This document shows positions 33,834-44,493 of a DNA stretch of 64,000 bases, piece by piece. The translations under genes were made by a program, and so were the position numbers. Origin of the DNA: Clavibacter sp. VKM Ac-2872. GTDB lineage: Bacteria > Actinomycetota > Actinomycetes > Actinomycetales > Microbacteriaceae. The notes beneath the pieces were generated by a model. That model did not search any database. It was not told the origin of the DNA and saw nothing but the letters and a program-made list of their open reading frames with translations. The stretch is from the NCBI RefSeq assembly GCF_015351105.1, contig NZ_JADKRR010000001.1, positions 806,001 to 870,000 of the forward strand. The letters run 5' to 3'. Position 1 is the stretch's first letter, and each line of letters opens with the position of its first letter.

Positions 33834-33909
33834 TGGTGACCCCAACGGGATTCGAACCCGTGTTAACGCCGTGAAAGGGCGCCGTCCTAGGCCACTAAAC
33901 GATGGGGCC
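33834..33909 (-). tRNA. tRNA-Glu (TTC)
   Basis: - strand: acceptor GGCCCCA pairs with TGGGGTC, anticodon stem GCGCC/GGCGT around CTTTCAC, anticodon TTC, T-arm CGGGTTCGAATCCCG, encoded CCA at 33834-33836. 76 bases. First tRNA of the cluster. Confidence 0.97.
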
Positions 33910-33950
33910 GCTCGCCCTGGCGGACCAGGTCTCGCAGCAACCGACACGTC

Positions 33951-33980
33951 AGCATAACCGCACTCCGGCCGAGGACTCAA
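33951..33980 (-). promoter_or_regulatory. Promoter of the tRNA cluster
   Basis: On the - strand, TTGAGT (33975-33980) and TATGCT (33951-33956) are separated by 18 bases. The expected start of transcription is about 35 bases before the mature 5' end of tRNA-Glu. Confidence 0.65.
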
Positions 33981-34321
33981 ATCGGCCGTCCCCGCGTGGG
34001 CCCCGCGCCCGAGGGCATGCGGATCGGGCGGCGTGTCGCCTGCTCGCGGCGGGGCCGGCGGGAGTCGGCGGGCAGGGCCTTCGTGGCCTCCTGTCAGGTT
34101 CGCGACACGGCCAGCGCGCTGCCCCGGCGGCACCCTGCCGCCGGGTTAGCCTTCGCTCGACCCTCCTCGGGGAGGGGATCCTCAGCGTGGATCCCCGCAT
34201 CGGCGCGCTGTGCGCCGCGCATCCCCGTTGCTACTGTGAGAGCCGGTGAAGGTGTGACGGATGTGATCCGCGCTCCCCGCCGGCCCTGCAGGGAGGCACA
34301 GCCGGCCAGCCGGGCGACACG
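33981..34321. other. Upstream region of the M23 gene with overlapping hairpins
   Basis: No gene seen. At 34161-34176 CCCTCC pairs with GGAGGG; at 34174-34196 GGGGATCC pairs with GGATCCCC. The two stems share bases 34174-34176, so they could be mutually exclusive. A TACTGT -10-like element lies near 34231. I looked for a ydaO-type (c-di-AMP) riboswitch, often found before such hydrolases, and did not see one. Confidence 0.4.
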
Positions 34322-35632
34322 ATGATCGGGACCACCATGCACCACGACCTCCTCCGGAGACCGCGCACCACGGGCGCCACACGATCGCGCCCGCGAGGCC
34401 GCCGCAGCCTCCAGGCCATCGTCGCCATCGTCGCCGTGCTCCTCACGGGGTCGATCGCCGCTCCCGCCCACGCCGACACCTTCGCCTCGTGGGACGACGT
34501 GCAGAAGGCGCGCGGCGACGAGCAGGCGCAGCAGGCGCTCGTGCAGCGGATCAACGACGAGATCGCGTCCCTCCAGCAGCGCGTCACCGACGCGCAGGCC
34601 CTCGTGGTCCAGCGCGGCGACGAGCACGACAAGGCGCAGCAGGCGGCGGACGACAAGCACGCCGAGACCGACCTGCTCCAGCAGAAGGTCGACGCGGCCG
34701 CCGCGAAGGCCACCAAGTCCCAGGAGCAGGCGGCCGGCCTCGCCAAGCAGCTGATGCGGTCCGGCGGGCAGAACCTCTCCGGCACCCTCCTCCTCAGCGA
34801 GGGCGACGGCAGCGACGACCTCCTCGACAAGCTCGGCACCATGAGCAAGGTCGCCGAGAAGAGCGACCAGATCTACGCGATCGCCCTGCAGGACCGCAAC
34901 GCCGCCACGGCCCTCGCGGACCAGGCGAAGGTGGCGCTCGCGGAGCTCGACGCGCTGAACGCGAAGGCCGAGCAGCTCCTCGAGGAGGCCGCCCAGGCGC
35001 AGGTCGACCTCGAGCAGGCGCTCGAGGACCAGAGCGCGCAGAAGGCCGACGCCGACGCGAAGCTCTCCGTCATCACCGAGAACCGCGAGGCCACCGAGGA
35101 CGACTACCAGGCCGGCGTCCGCAAGCGCCAAGCCGACGCGGACGCGCTCGCCGCGAGCCAGGGCAGCGCGGGTGGCGACGTCTCGCCCGGCGCCATCAGC
35201 TCATCCGGGTGGACCGCGCCGCTGCCGGGAGCCAGCACGAGCAGCCCCTTCGGGTACCGGATCCACCCGATCTACCACACCAAGATCATGCACGCGGGCG
35301 AGGACCTCGTCCGCGGATACAGCTGCGGCGAGATCCAGTACGCCGCCCACTCGGGCACCGTCAGCTTCGCCGGTCGGAACGGCGGCTACGGCAACTACAT
35401 CCGCATCGACCACGGCGGCGGCGTCTCCTCGGCGTACGGGCACATCGTGGACGGCGGCACGCTCGTGCGCACCGGCCAGCAGGTCGTCGCGGGCCAGCCC
35501 ATCGCCCACACGGGCACCACGGGCGGCTCCACCGGCTGCCACCTCCACTTCGAGATCCGCATCAACGGGAACGCCGTCGACCCGGTGGCGTTCATGCACG
35601 GCCAGGGCGTCTCCATCAGCAGCACGCATTGA
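34322..35632 (+). CDS. Secreted M23 (LytM) peptidase with coiled-coil domain
   Basis: 436 residues. After a signal peptide (RRSLQAIVAIVAVLLTGSIAAPAHA) comes a long Gln/Ala/Glu/Lys-rich coiled coil (about 55-280) and a C-terminal M23 domain. Zinc ligands are visible: His in HAGED (324) with Asp 328, and HLH at 407-409 (GCHLHFEIR). The family cleaves peptidoglycan cross-bridges or activates other hydrolases. The mature N-terminus has a SWDDVQKA motif repeated in the next gene (SWADVQAA), so the pair shares an ancestral coiled-coil region. It probably works in daughter-cell separation or wall turnover. Confidence 0.92.
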   Translation: MIGTTMHHDLLRRPRTTGATRSRPRGRRSLQAIVAIVAVLLTGSIAAPAHADTFASWDDVQKARGDEQAQQALVQRINDEIASLQQRVTDAQALVVQRGDEHDKAQQAADDKHAETDLLQQKVDAAAAKATKSQEQAAGLAKQLMRSGGQNLSGTLLLSEGDGSDDLLDKLGTMSKVAEKSDQIYAIALQDRNAATALADQAKVALAELDALNAKAEQLLEEAAQAQVDLEQALEDQSAQKADADAKLSVITENREATEDDYQAGVRKRQADADALAASQGSAGGDVSPGAISSSGWTAPLPGASTSSPFGYRIHPIYHTKIMHAGEDLVRGYSCGEIQYAAHSGTVSFAGRNGGYGNYIRIDHGGGVSSAYGHIVDGGTLVRTGQQVVAGQPIAHTGTTGGSTGCHLHFEIRINGNAVDPVAFMHGQGVSISSTH

Positions 35633-35645
35633 CATGAGGAACGAC

Positions 35646-37001
35646 ATGAACCACCTTCGCCCGACCACGGTCGTCATCTCCACGATCGCCGTGGGGGTGA
35701 TCGCGGTGTCCAGCGGCGTCGCCGCCCAGACCGCGTTCGCCGCGACCGACTACCCCTCGTGGGCCGACGTCCAGGCGGCGAAGGCGAACCAGGCCGACAC
35801 CCAGGCGGCCATCGACCGCGTGACCGAGCTGGCGACGGGGCTGCAGGAGTCCGCGGACCAGTCGAACAAGGCCGCGATGATCGCCGGCGAGAAGTACGCC
35901 GAGGCGCAGGCCGCGCGCGACGCGAAGGCCGACGAGCTCGCGCGCCTGCAGAAGAAGTCCGACGAGGCCCAGGCGACGGCCCTCACCAGCCGGATGCGCG
36001 CCGGGCTCCTCGCGAGCCACCTCGCGCGGGCCGGCGGCCAGGACATCACGGCGAGCCTGTTCGCGTCGGACGGCGACGACGCGGAGGGGCTGCTGCGCTC
36101 GCTCGGCACCATGACGAAGCTCTCCGAGAGCACGCAGTCCGTGTACCAGCAGGCGCTCGCGGACCGCAACAGCGCCGCGTCGCTGAGCGACCAGGCGCAG
36201 GTCGCGAAGGACGAGCTCGCCCGGCTCGCGGACGAGGCCCAGAAGGCGCTCGACGACGCGAACTCCGCCGCCGCGACCGCGCAGGCCGCGGTCGCCGAGC
36301 AGACGCGCAACAGCGACCAGCTCATCGCGCAGCTGGCGCTGCTCAAGGACTCCACCTCGGAGATCGAGGCGCAGTACATCCAGGGCATCACGCAGCCGCC
36401 GATCCCCGCCCCCGTGGCCGCACCGGCGCCCTCGTCGGGCGGCTCGGGCGGCGGCGGATCCTCGTCCGGCGGCGGCGGCGGCGGTTCGTCGTCCGGCGGC
36501 GGATCCTCGTCCGGTGGTGGATCGGGCGCGCCCGCCCCCGCACCCCAGCAGCCGGCCCCGCAGCAGCCCTCGCGTCCCGCGCCCGGCCCGGCTCCCGCTC
36601 CCGCGCCGGCCCCCGCCCCGTCCGGCAACGCCGCGCAGGTCGCCCTCGGGTTCGCGAAGGCCCAGCTCGGCGAGGCCTACGTCCTCGGCGGCGCGGGCCC
36701 CAACGTGTGGGACTGCTCGGGACTCGTGATGATGGCGTACCGCGCGGCGGGCATCGACGTCGGCAGCCACTCGGTGAGCAGCCAGTACAACACCATGCAG
36801 GCGCGGGGCCGCCTCGTGCCGTTCTCGCAGCGTCAGCCGGGGGACATCATCTTCTGGAACGACGGCAGCGGGTTCTACCACGACGCCCTCTCGATGGGCG
36901 GGAACACCATCATCGCGGCGCCGAAGCCCGGCGACGTGGTGAAGATCCAGCAGCTCTGGGGCTTCGGCGACATCATGCCCTACGTCGGCCGACCCGGCTG
37001 A
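35646..37001 (+). CDS. Secreted NlpC/P60 cell-wall hydrolase with coiled-coil domain
   Basis: 451 residues. ATG 35646 is preferred over 35634 because GAGGAA lies 4-9 bases upstream. Order: signal peptide (to TAFAA), coiled coil (about 40-245), a Gly/Ser then Pro/Ala-rich linker (about 255-330), NlpC/P60 domain. The catalytic Cys is 357 (WDCSGLV) and His is 412 (FYHDALSMGG). The usual third polar residue, twelve positions after the His, is Ala 424 here (IIAAPKPGD instead of an IHAP-type sequence). The domain otherwise looks intact. It follows the M23 gene by 13 bases and is likely co-expressed. Confidence 0.9.
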   Translation: MNHLRPTTVVISTIAVGVIAVSSGVAAQTAFAATDYPSWADVQAAKANQADTQAAIDRVTELATGLQESADQSNKAAMIAGEKYAEAQAARDAKADELARLQKKSDEAQATALTSRMRAGLLASHLARAGGQDITASLFASDGDDAEGLLRSLGTMTKLSESTQSVYQQALADRNSAASLSDQAQVAKDELARLADEAQKALDDANSAAATAQAAVAEQTRNSDQLIAQLALLKDSTSEIEAQYIQGITQPPIPAPVAAPAPSSGGSGGGGSSSGGGGGGSSSGGGSSSGGGSGAPAPAPQQPAPQQPSRPAPGPAPAPAPAPAPSGNAAQVALGFAKAQLGEAYVLGGAGPNVWDCSGLVMMAYRAAGIDVGSHSVSSQYNTMQARGRLVPFSQRQPGDIIFWNDGSGFYHDALSMGGNTIIAAPKPGDVVKIQQLWGFGDIMPYVGRPG

Positions 37002-37024
37002 TCCCCTCCGATCGGCCCTGCCCG

Positions 37025-37079
37025 GACACGACGACGCCCGCCTCACCGCAGCTGCTGCGGAGGCGGGCGTCGTCGTGTC
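37025..37079. terminator. Bidirectional terminator between nlpC/p60 and ppa
   Basis: A perfect 20-bp stem, arms 37025-37044 and 37060-37079 (GACACGACGACGCCCGCCTC and its complement), with a 15-base loop. It lies between convergent genes and can serve both. Confidence 0.9.
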
Positions 37080-37108
37080 AGCCGCGCGGGCTCACCGGGT
37101 GACGCGGA

Positions 37109-37630
37109 TCAGGCGTCCTCCTCCGGCTCGCCGCCGTGCCCGTGGCCCTCGGCCTGGAGCTTCTCGAAGCCGGCCTGGACGATGCGCTCGGCCTCGGCCG
37201 CGTCGCCCCACCCTTCCGTCTTGACCCACTTGCCGGGCTCGAGGTCCTTGTAGTGCTCGAAGAAGTGCTCGATCTCGTTGCGCGTCTGCTGCGGCACGTC
37301 GTCGATGTCCTGGACGTGGGCCCAGCGCGGGTCCTTCGCGGGGACGGCGATGACCTTGGAGTCGATGCCGGCCTCGTCGCTCATGTTGAAGACGCCCACC
37401 GGGCGGACGGCGACGCCGACGCCGGGGAAGACCGGGTACTCGAGCAGCACGAGCACGTCGACGGGGTCGCCGTCGAGGCCGAGGGTGTTCTCGAAGTAGC
37501 CGTAGTCGGTGGGGTAGACGAACGACGTGAAGAGCACGCGGTCGAGGTACACGCGGCCCGTCTCGTGGTCGACCTCGTACTTGTTGCGGGACCCCTTGGG
37601 GATTTCGACGACGACGTCGTAGCTGGCCAT
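37109..37630 (-). CDS. ppa: Inorganic pyrophosphatase
   Basis: 173 residues, a family I soluble pyrophosphatase that hydrolyses pyrophosphate to drive biosynthesis. Signatures: [40 protein letters not shown] (the metal-binding D-[SGDN]-D-[PE]-[LIVMF]-D-[LIVMGAC] pattern as DGDPVDV) and KWVKTEGW. A His/Glu/Gly-rich tail ([11 protein letters not shown]) is unusual and may bind metal, but that is speculation. GAGGAG precedes ATG 37630. It is divergent from tilS. Confidence 0.97.
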   Translation of the reverse strand: MASYDVVVEIPKGSRNKYEVDHETGRVYLDRVLFTSFVYPTDYGYFENTLGLDGDPVDVLVLLEYPVFPGVGVAVRPVGVFNMSDEAGIDSKVIAVPAKDPRWAHVQDIDDVPQQTRNEIEHFFEHYKDLEPGKWVKTEGWGDAAEAERIVQAGFEKLQAEGHGHGGEPEEDA

Positions 37631-37684
37631 GCGCGTGCTCCTCGTGGTTCGGACGTGGGCGGGATGCTGCCATAACGTTAGTGG

Positions 37685-38710
37685 ATGCCCTCCGAGCGCC
37701 CCCGTCTCACGCCCGCCGTCGCGGACCTCAGGCGGGCGGTCCGCGCGGCGATCGCGGCGCTGCCCGCGGAGCCGGCCGGTCCCGTCCTCGTCGCGCTCTC
37801 GGGCGGCGCCGACTCGCTCGCGCTGGCCGCGGCCGCCGCGTTCGAGTGCCCCCGCGCGGGCGTCGCCGCGGGCGCGGTCGTCGTCGACCACGGCATGCAG
37901 GAGGGATCCGCCGCGGTCGCCGCGCGGGCCGCCGACGCCGCGCGCGCCCTCGGCCTCGCACCGGTCCTCGTGTCGCGCGTGCGGGTGGATCCCGGCGCGT
38001 CCGGCCCCGAGGCCGCCGCGCGCGTCGCCCGGTACGCGGCGTTCGACGACGCGCTGCGGGAGACCGGATCCCGCGCGCTGCTCCTCGCCCATACCCTCGA
38101 CGACCAGGCGGAGACCGTGCTGCTCGGGCTGGCGCGGGGGTCGGGCGCCACGAGCCTCCACGGCATGGCCGCGTCCATGCCCGCGCGCGCGGCCGACGCC
38201 GTGTACCTCCGGCCGCTGCTCGGGATCCGCGCGGCCGTCACCCGTGCCGCGTGCGTCGACCAGGGCCTCACCCCGTGGCAGGACCCGCACAACGCCGATC
38301 CCCTCTACGCCCGCGTGCGCGTCCGCCACGACGTGCTGCCCGTGCTCGAGCGCGAGCTCGGCCCCGGCGTCGCGGAGGCCCTGGCCCGCACGGCCGACCA
38401 GCTGCGCGAGGACGACGACGCGCTCGAGCACTTCGCCGCCGAGATGATCGAGGAGATCGCCGACCACGCCGAGGCGGGCATCTCCCTCGAGGTCGCCTCG
38501 CTCCTCGCCGCGCCGCCCGCGCTGCGGCACCGGCTGATCCGCCTCGCCGCGCGCGAGGAGTTCGCGTCCCACCTCTCGCGGACGCACGTCCTGGAGGTCG
38601 CGCGCCTCGTCACCGACTGGCACGGGCAGGGGCCGGTCGACCTGCCGGGCGTTAGGGTCGTACGCAAGGACGGGCTCATCGTCCTCAGCGCCAGGACGAC
38701 GGAAGAGTGA
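37685..38710 (+). CDS. tilS: tRNA(Ile)-lysidine synthetase
   Basis: 341 residues. It makes lysidine at position 34 of tRNA-Ile(CAU). PP-loop SGGADS at about residue 39, DHGMQEGS, and the TilS-type [20 protein letters not shown] are all present, then [10 protein letters not shown] and the DP.N.DP.YAR.R.R segment ([16 protein letters not shown]). The length fits the short actinobacterial form. A TAACGT -10-like element at 37673-37678 is so close to ATG 37685 that a leaderless transcript is possible. The hpt start follows 1 base after its stop. Confidence 0.95.
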   Translation: MPSERPRLTPAVADLRRAVRAAIAALPAEPAGPVLVALSGGADSLALAAAAAFECPRAGVAAGAVVVDHGMQEGSAAVAARAADAARALGLAPVLVSRVRVDPGASGPEAAARVARYAAFDDALRETGSRALLLAHTLDDQAETVLLGLARGSGATSLHGMAASMPARAADAVYLRPLLGIRAAVTRAACVDQGLTPWQDPHNADPLYARVRVRHDVLPVLERELGPGVAEALARTADQLREDDDALEHFAAEMIEEIADHAEAGISLEVASLLAAPPALRHRLIRLAAREEFASHLSRTHVLEVARLVTDWHGQGPVDLPGVRVVRKDGLIVLSARTTEE

Positions 38711-38711
38711 C

Positions 38712-39263
38712 ATGAGATCCACCGACATCGCCGACGACCTGACCGAGGTCCTCCACACCGAGGAGGAGATCCACGGCCGCATCGCCGAGATGTGCCGCGA
38801 GATCGAGCGCGACAACCCGGGGGAGGAGCTGCTCCTCGTGGGCGTGCTCAAGGGCGCGGTCATGGTCATGGCCGACCTCGCCCGCGAGCTCGCGCTGCCG
38901 ATCCACATGGACTGGATGGCGGTCAGCTCCTACGGCTCCGGCACCAAGTCGAGCGGCGTCGTCCGCATCCTCAAGGACCTCGACGCCGACCTCACCGGCC
39001 GGCGCGTGCTCATCGTCGAGGACATCATCGACTCCGGCCTCACGCTGTCCTGGCTGCTGGCGAACCTCCGTTCGCGCGGGGCCGAGAGCGTCGAGGTGTG
39101 CGCGCTGCTGCGCAAGCCCGAGGCCGCGAAGATCGCGGTCGACGTCAAGTACGTGGGCTTCGAGATCCCCGACGACTTCGTGGTCGGCTACGGGCTCGAC
39201 TACGCCGAGCGGTACCGCAACCTCCGCGACGTGGCGATCCTCGCGCCGCACGTCTACAGCTGA
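38712..39263 (+). CDS. hpt: Hypoxanthine phosphoribosyltransferase
   Basis: 183 residues. It salvages hypoxanthine/guanine with PRPP. The PRPP loop is [17 protein letters not shown] (about 98-114), the flexible-loop segment is [18 protein letters not shown], and the pyrophosphate loop is GVLKGAVM. The tilS-hpt-ftsH order is conserved in actinobacteria. It probably shares a transcript with tilS. Confidence 0.97.
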   Translation: MRSTDIADDLTEVLHTEEEIHGRIAEMCREIERDNPGEELLLVGVLKGAVMVMADLARELALPIHMDWMAVSSYGSGTKSSGVVRILKDLDADLTGRRVLIVEDIIDSGLTLSWLLANLRSRGAESVEVCALLRKPEAAKIAVDVKYVGFEIPDDFVVGYGLDYAERYRNLRDVAILAPHVYS

Positions 39264-39420
39264 GTCGCCCCGCCCCTCTTACCCGCCTCCATGCCGGCGC
39301 ACGTTCGGCTGGCGGCGAACACCGCGGCCACGCTCAGACGGCCGCTTGTATCCTCGAGACATCTCGTCGCCGTACGGCGCGGCACGGGCAGAAAGGTGTC
39401 GGGCCCGCGCCCCTACGCTC

Positions 39421-41421
<2,001 letters not shown>

Positions 41422-41425
41422 TCCG

Positions 41426-42016
41426 GTGGGCGTCGACCGGGCGCGCATCGAGGCGGCCGTGGCCGAGCTGATCCTCGCGATCGGCGAGGACCCGGGCCGG
41501 GAGGGCCTCGCGACCACCCCGGCGCGGGTGGCCGAGGCCTACGGCGAGTTCTTCGCGGGCGTGGGCGCGGATCCGCTCCGGCACCTGCGCGAGACGTTCC
41601 CCCTCCCCGAGACGGACGCGGCGCCGCAGCCCGTGATCGTGACCGGCATCGCCTTCCGCTCCATCTGCGAGCACCACCTGCTGCCGTTCACGGGCGTCGC
41701 GCACCTGGCCTACGTGCCGGGGGAGCGGATCGTGGGGCTCGGCCGGCTGCCGCGCGTGGTCGACGACCTCGCGTCGCGGCCGCAGATGCAGGAGCGGCTG
41801 GGGGAGCAGATCGCGGAGGCGCTCGAACGGGGCCTCGGCGCCCGCGGCGTGGCCGTGATCCTCGACGCGACGCACGGCTGCGTCACCGCGCGCGGCACGC
41901 GGCAGGCGGGCAGCACGACCATCACCATAGCGGCGCGCGGGTCGCTCGCCGAGCCCGCGGCGCGCGCCGAGGTGCTGGCGCTCCTGCCCGCCGCTGCCGC
42001 TCGGGACCGGCCGTGA
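41426..42016 (+). CDS. folE: GTP cyclohydrolase I
   Basis: 196 residues from GTG. It converts GTP to dihydroneopterin triphosphate, the first folate step. Zinc ligands appear as SICEHHLLPF and HGCVTARG; other signatures are GEDPGREGLATTPARVAEAY, YVPGERIVGLGRLPRVVD and the terminal RQAGSTTIT. The stop overlaps the folP GTG start, giving an ftsH-folE-folP-folBK operon. Confidence 0.97.
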   Translation: MGVDRARIEAAVAELILAIGEDPGREGLATTPARVAEAYGEFFAGVGADPLRHLRETFPLPETDAAPQPVIVTGIAFRSICEHHLLPFTGVAHLAYVPGERIVGLGRLPRVVDDLASRPQMQERLGEQIAEALERGLGARGVAVILDATHGCVTARGTRQAGSTTITIAARGSLAEPAARAEVLALLPAAAARDRP

Positions 42017-42894
42017 CCTGCCCGTCGTCGCCCGTCGCGCGCACGCTCGTGATGGGGATCCTCAACGCCACCCCCGACTCCTTCAGCGACGGCGGCCGCC
42101 ACCTCGCCCTCGACGACGCGCTCGCGCACGCCAGGCGGATGGTCGCCGCGGGTGCCGACCTCGTGGACGTCGGCGGGGAGTCCACCCGCCCGGGCGCCCT
42201 CCGGGTGGACGCCGACGAGGAGCTCCGGCGCGTGCTCCCCGTCGTGCGGGAGCTCGCCGCGGAGGGCATCGCCGTGAGCGTCGACACCATGCGCGCCGCG
42301 ACCGCGGAGGCCTGCATCGGCGCGGGGGCGCGCGTCGTCAACGACGTGTCCGGGGGGCTCGCGGATCCGCGCATGGCCGCCGTCGTCGCCGGAGCCGACG
42401 TCGACTACGTGGCGATGCACTGGCGCGGGCACAGCGACACCATGGCGGCGCGGGCGACCTACGCCGACACGGTCGGCGAGGTGCGCGACGAGCTCGACGC
42501 CCGCGTCGCCGCGCTGGTCGCCGCGGGGCTCGATCCCGCCCGCATCGTCCTCGACCCGGGCCTCGGCTTCGCGAAGGAGGCCGCGCACGACTGGCAGCTG
42601 CTCGGATCCCTCGACCGCTTCACGGGCCTCGGCCACCGCGTGCTCGTGGGCGCCTCCCGCAAGCGCTTCCTCGGGCGGCTGCTGCCCGAGGGCGCGGGCG
42701 TCGCGGACCGGGACGTGCCGACCGCCGTCGTCAGCGCCCTGTCCGCGCGCTCCGGGGCGTGGGCCGTGCGCGTGCACGACGTCGCGTCCACGCGCGCGGC
42801 GCTCGCGGTCGAGGGGGCGTGGGCGCGCGGGCGCGCCGAGGCCGCCGCCGCCGCATCCGCCGGGCCGTCGGCCGCCGCCGGTCTGTCAGAGTAG
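42013..42894 (+). CDS. folP: Dihydropteroate synthase
   Basis: 293 residues from GTG 42013. It joins p-aminobenzoate to dihydropterin pyrophosphate and is the sulfonamide target. TIM-barrel signatures: MGILNATPDSFSDGG, GADLVDVGGESTRPGA, SVDTMRAATAEACI, VNDVSGG, LDPGLGFAK and LVGASRKRFLG. The C-terminal tail is Ala-rich. It overlaps folE by 4 bases. Confidence 0.97.
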   Translation: MTCPSSPVARTLVMGILNATPDSFSDGGRHLALDDALAHARRMVAAGADLVDVGGESTRPGALRVDADEELRRVLPVVRELAAEGIAVSVDTMRAATAEACIGAGARVVNDVSGGLADPRMAAVVAGADVDYVAMHWRGHSDTMAARATYADTVGEVRDELDARVAALVAAGLDPARIVLDPGLGFAKEAAHDWQLLGSLDRFTGLGHRVLVGASRKRFLGRLLPEGAGVADRDVPTAVVSALSARSGAWAVRVHDVASTRAALAVEGAWARGRAEAAAAASAGPSAAAGLSE

Positions 42895-42898
42895 GAGC

Positions 42899-43609
42899 AT
42901 GAGCGCCGTGAGCCAGGACCGTGTCGTCGTCTCCCCGCAGGCGGTGCTCGTGCGCATCGCGGTCGCCGCGCTCATCGCGTCCGTGATCCTCGGCGCCGGG
43001 CTGACCTTCCCCACCGACCTGGCCGCCGGTGCGGGGACGGGCGTCGTGGTCGCGAAGGTCGTCGCCGTCGTGCTCGGGCTCCTCGGATCGCTCGGCAGCG
43101 CCTACGCCTCCGTCGTGCTGCTCTCGCCCGTCCTCACCACGATCGGCGCCGCTCTCTGGCCGGTCGCCGTCGCGCTGCTCGGCACCGCCCTGGGGATCGT
43201 CGGCGCGCTGCCGTTCTCCTCGGCGGCGAGCGAGGGCGACGCGTCTCACGCCGCCATCGGGCTCGTCGCCGCGGTGCTCGCCGTGCTCGGGATCGCCGCC
43301 GCCATCGGGTGGGCCGTCGTCCAGCGTCGCGTCGCGCGCCTCGCCGCCACGGCCCGCCGGGTCACCGAGACGGGCCGCCGCACCTCCGCGATCGTGACCG
43401 CGGTCCAGCGCCTCGACGGATCCGGCGACGCCGTCCGCGCGCGCCTCACGGTCGCCTTCACCGACGCCGACGGCCGCGACCACCACGTCACCCGCACCGT
43501 CACCACGGCCGACCGCCTGCTCCCCGCCGTCGGCGGCAAGCTCCCGCTCTGGTACGACCCGGCCGACCCGGGCGACCTCCCGTCCATCGTCGTGGGCCGC
43601 TCATGGTGA
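42899..43609 (+). CDS. Membrane protein with C-terminal DUF3592-like domain
   Basis: 236 residues with four hydrophobic segments in the first 140 residues, then a soluble domain (TSAIVTAVQRLDGSGDAVRARLTVAFTDADGRDHHVTRTV..PAVGGKLPLWYDPADPGD) of the DUF3592 kind. It sits inside the folate operon, starting 4 bases after folP and overlapping folBK by 7 bases. Function unknown; the position may be incidental. Confidence 0.75.
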   Translation: MSAVSQDRVVVSPQAVLVRIAVAALIASVILGAGLTFPTDLAAGAGTGVVVAKVVAVVLGLLGSLGSAYASVVLLSPVLTTIGAALWPVAVALLGTALGIVGALPFSSAASEGDASHAAIGLVAAVLAVLGIAAAIGWAVVQRRVARLAATARRVTETGRRTSAIVTAVQRLDGSGDAVRARLTVAFTDADGRDHHVTRTVTTADRLLPAVGGKLPLWYDPADPGDLPSIVVGRSW

Positions 43610-44493
43610 CGACCCTGCCGGCCGACCGCATCCTCCTCACCGGCCTCCGCGTGCACGCCCACCACGGCGTCTTCGCCGAGGAGCGCCGTGACGGCCAGCC
43701 GTTCGTGGTCGACCTCGAGGTCGCGCTCGACCTCGCCCCCGCGGGCGGCAGCGACGAGCTGGCCCGCACGCTGCACTACGGCGAGCTGGCCGAGGAGGTC
43801 GCCGCGGCGGTCGGGCGCGATCCGGTCGACCTCATCGAGACGGTCGCCGAGCGCGTCGCGGGCGTCGTGCTCGCGCATCCCGTCGCCCGGTGGGTGCGCG
43901 TCACCGTGCACAAGCCGGACGCGCCGATCGCGGTGCCGTTCGACGACGTGGCCGTGGTGATCGAGCGCGCGTCCGCGCTGCCCGCGCCGGGGGAGGCCGC
44001 GCGCGCGGTCGTGGCCGTGGGATCCAACCTCGGCGACCGGCGCGCGACCATCGAGCGCGCGCTGGCCCTGGTCGACGAGGTGCCGGGTCTCCGGGTCGTG
44101 CGCTCCTCGGAGCTCGTGGAGTCCGTCGCCGTGACCGCCGACGGGGAGGATCCGACGAAGCCCGGCTACCTCAACGGCGTCGCGCTGGTGGACGCGCGCC
44201 TCGGCCCGCACGAGCTGCTGGACGCGCTGGCCGCGATCGAGCGCGACCTCGGCCGCGTCCGCGCCGAGCGCTGGGGCGACCGCACGATCGATCTCGACGT
44301 CGTCGCGTACGGCGACGCGCGGATCCACGACGACCGGCTCACGCTCCCGCACCCGCGCGCCGCCGAGCGCGCCTTCGTGCTGGGGCCGTGGCTGCAGGCG
44401 GATCCCGACGCGGTGCTGCCCGGCCGCGGCCGCGTCGACGCGCTGCTCGCGGCCCTCGAGCCCGCCGTCGACCCCGCGGAGGCCACCCCATGA
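43603..44493 (+). CDS. folBK: Bifunctional dihydroneopterin aldolase / HPPK (FolB-FolK fusion)
   Basis: 296 residues. Residues 1-120 are FolB (RILLTGLRVHAHHGVFAEERRDGQPFVVDLEVAL, LHYGELAEEV, IETVAERVA, VHKPDAPI). From about 136 the chain is FolK (AVVAVGSNLGDRRATIERAL, GYLNGVALVD, LGRVRAERWGDRTIDLDVVAYGD, LPHPRAAERAFVLGPW). The aldolase and pyrophosphokinase catalyse consecutive steps, so fusion could favour channelling. A linker of about 15 residues joins them. ATGA overlap with the next gene. Confidence 0.95.
   Translation: MVTTLPADRILLTGLRVHAHHGVFAEERRDGQPFVVDLEVALDLAPAGGSDELARTLHYGELAEEVAAAVGRDPVDLIETVAERVAGVVLAHPVARWVRVTVHKPDAPIAVPFDDVAVVIERASALPAPGEAARAVVAVGSNLGDRRATIERALALVDEVPGLRVVRSSELVESVAVTADGEDPTKPGYLNGVALVDARLGPHELLDALAAIERDLGRVRAERWGDRTIDLDVVAYGDARIHDDRLTLPHPRAAERAFVLGPWLQADPDAVLPGRGRVDALLAALEPAVDPAEATP

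Noticed and set aside
34200-34321. A ydaO-type c-di-AMP riboswitch before the cell-wall hydrolases
   Set aside because: The expected conserved blocks were not found; only simple hairpins are visible.
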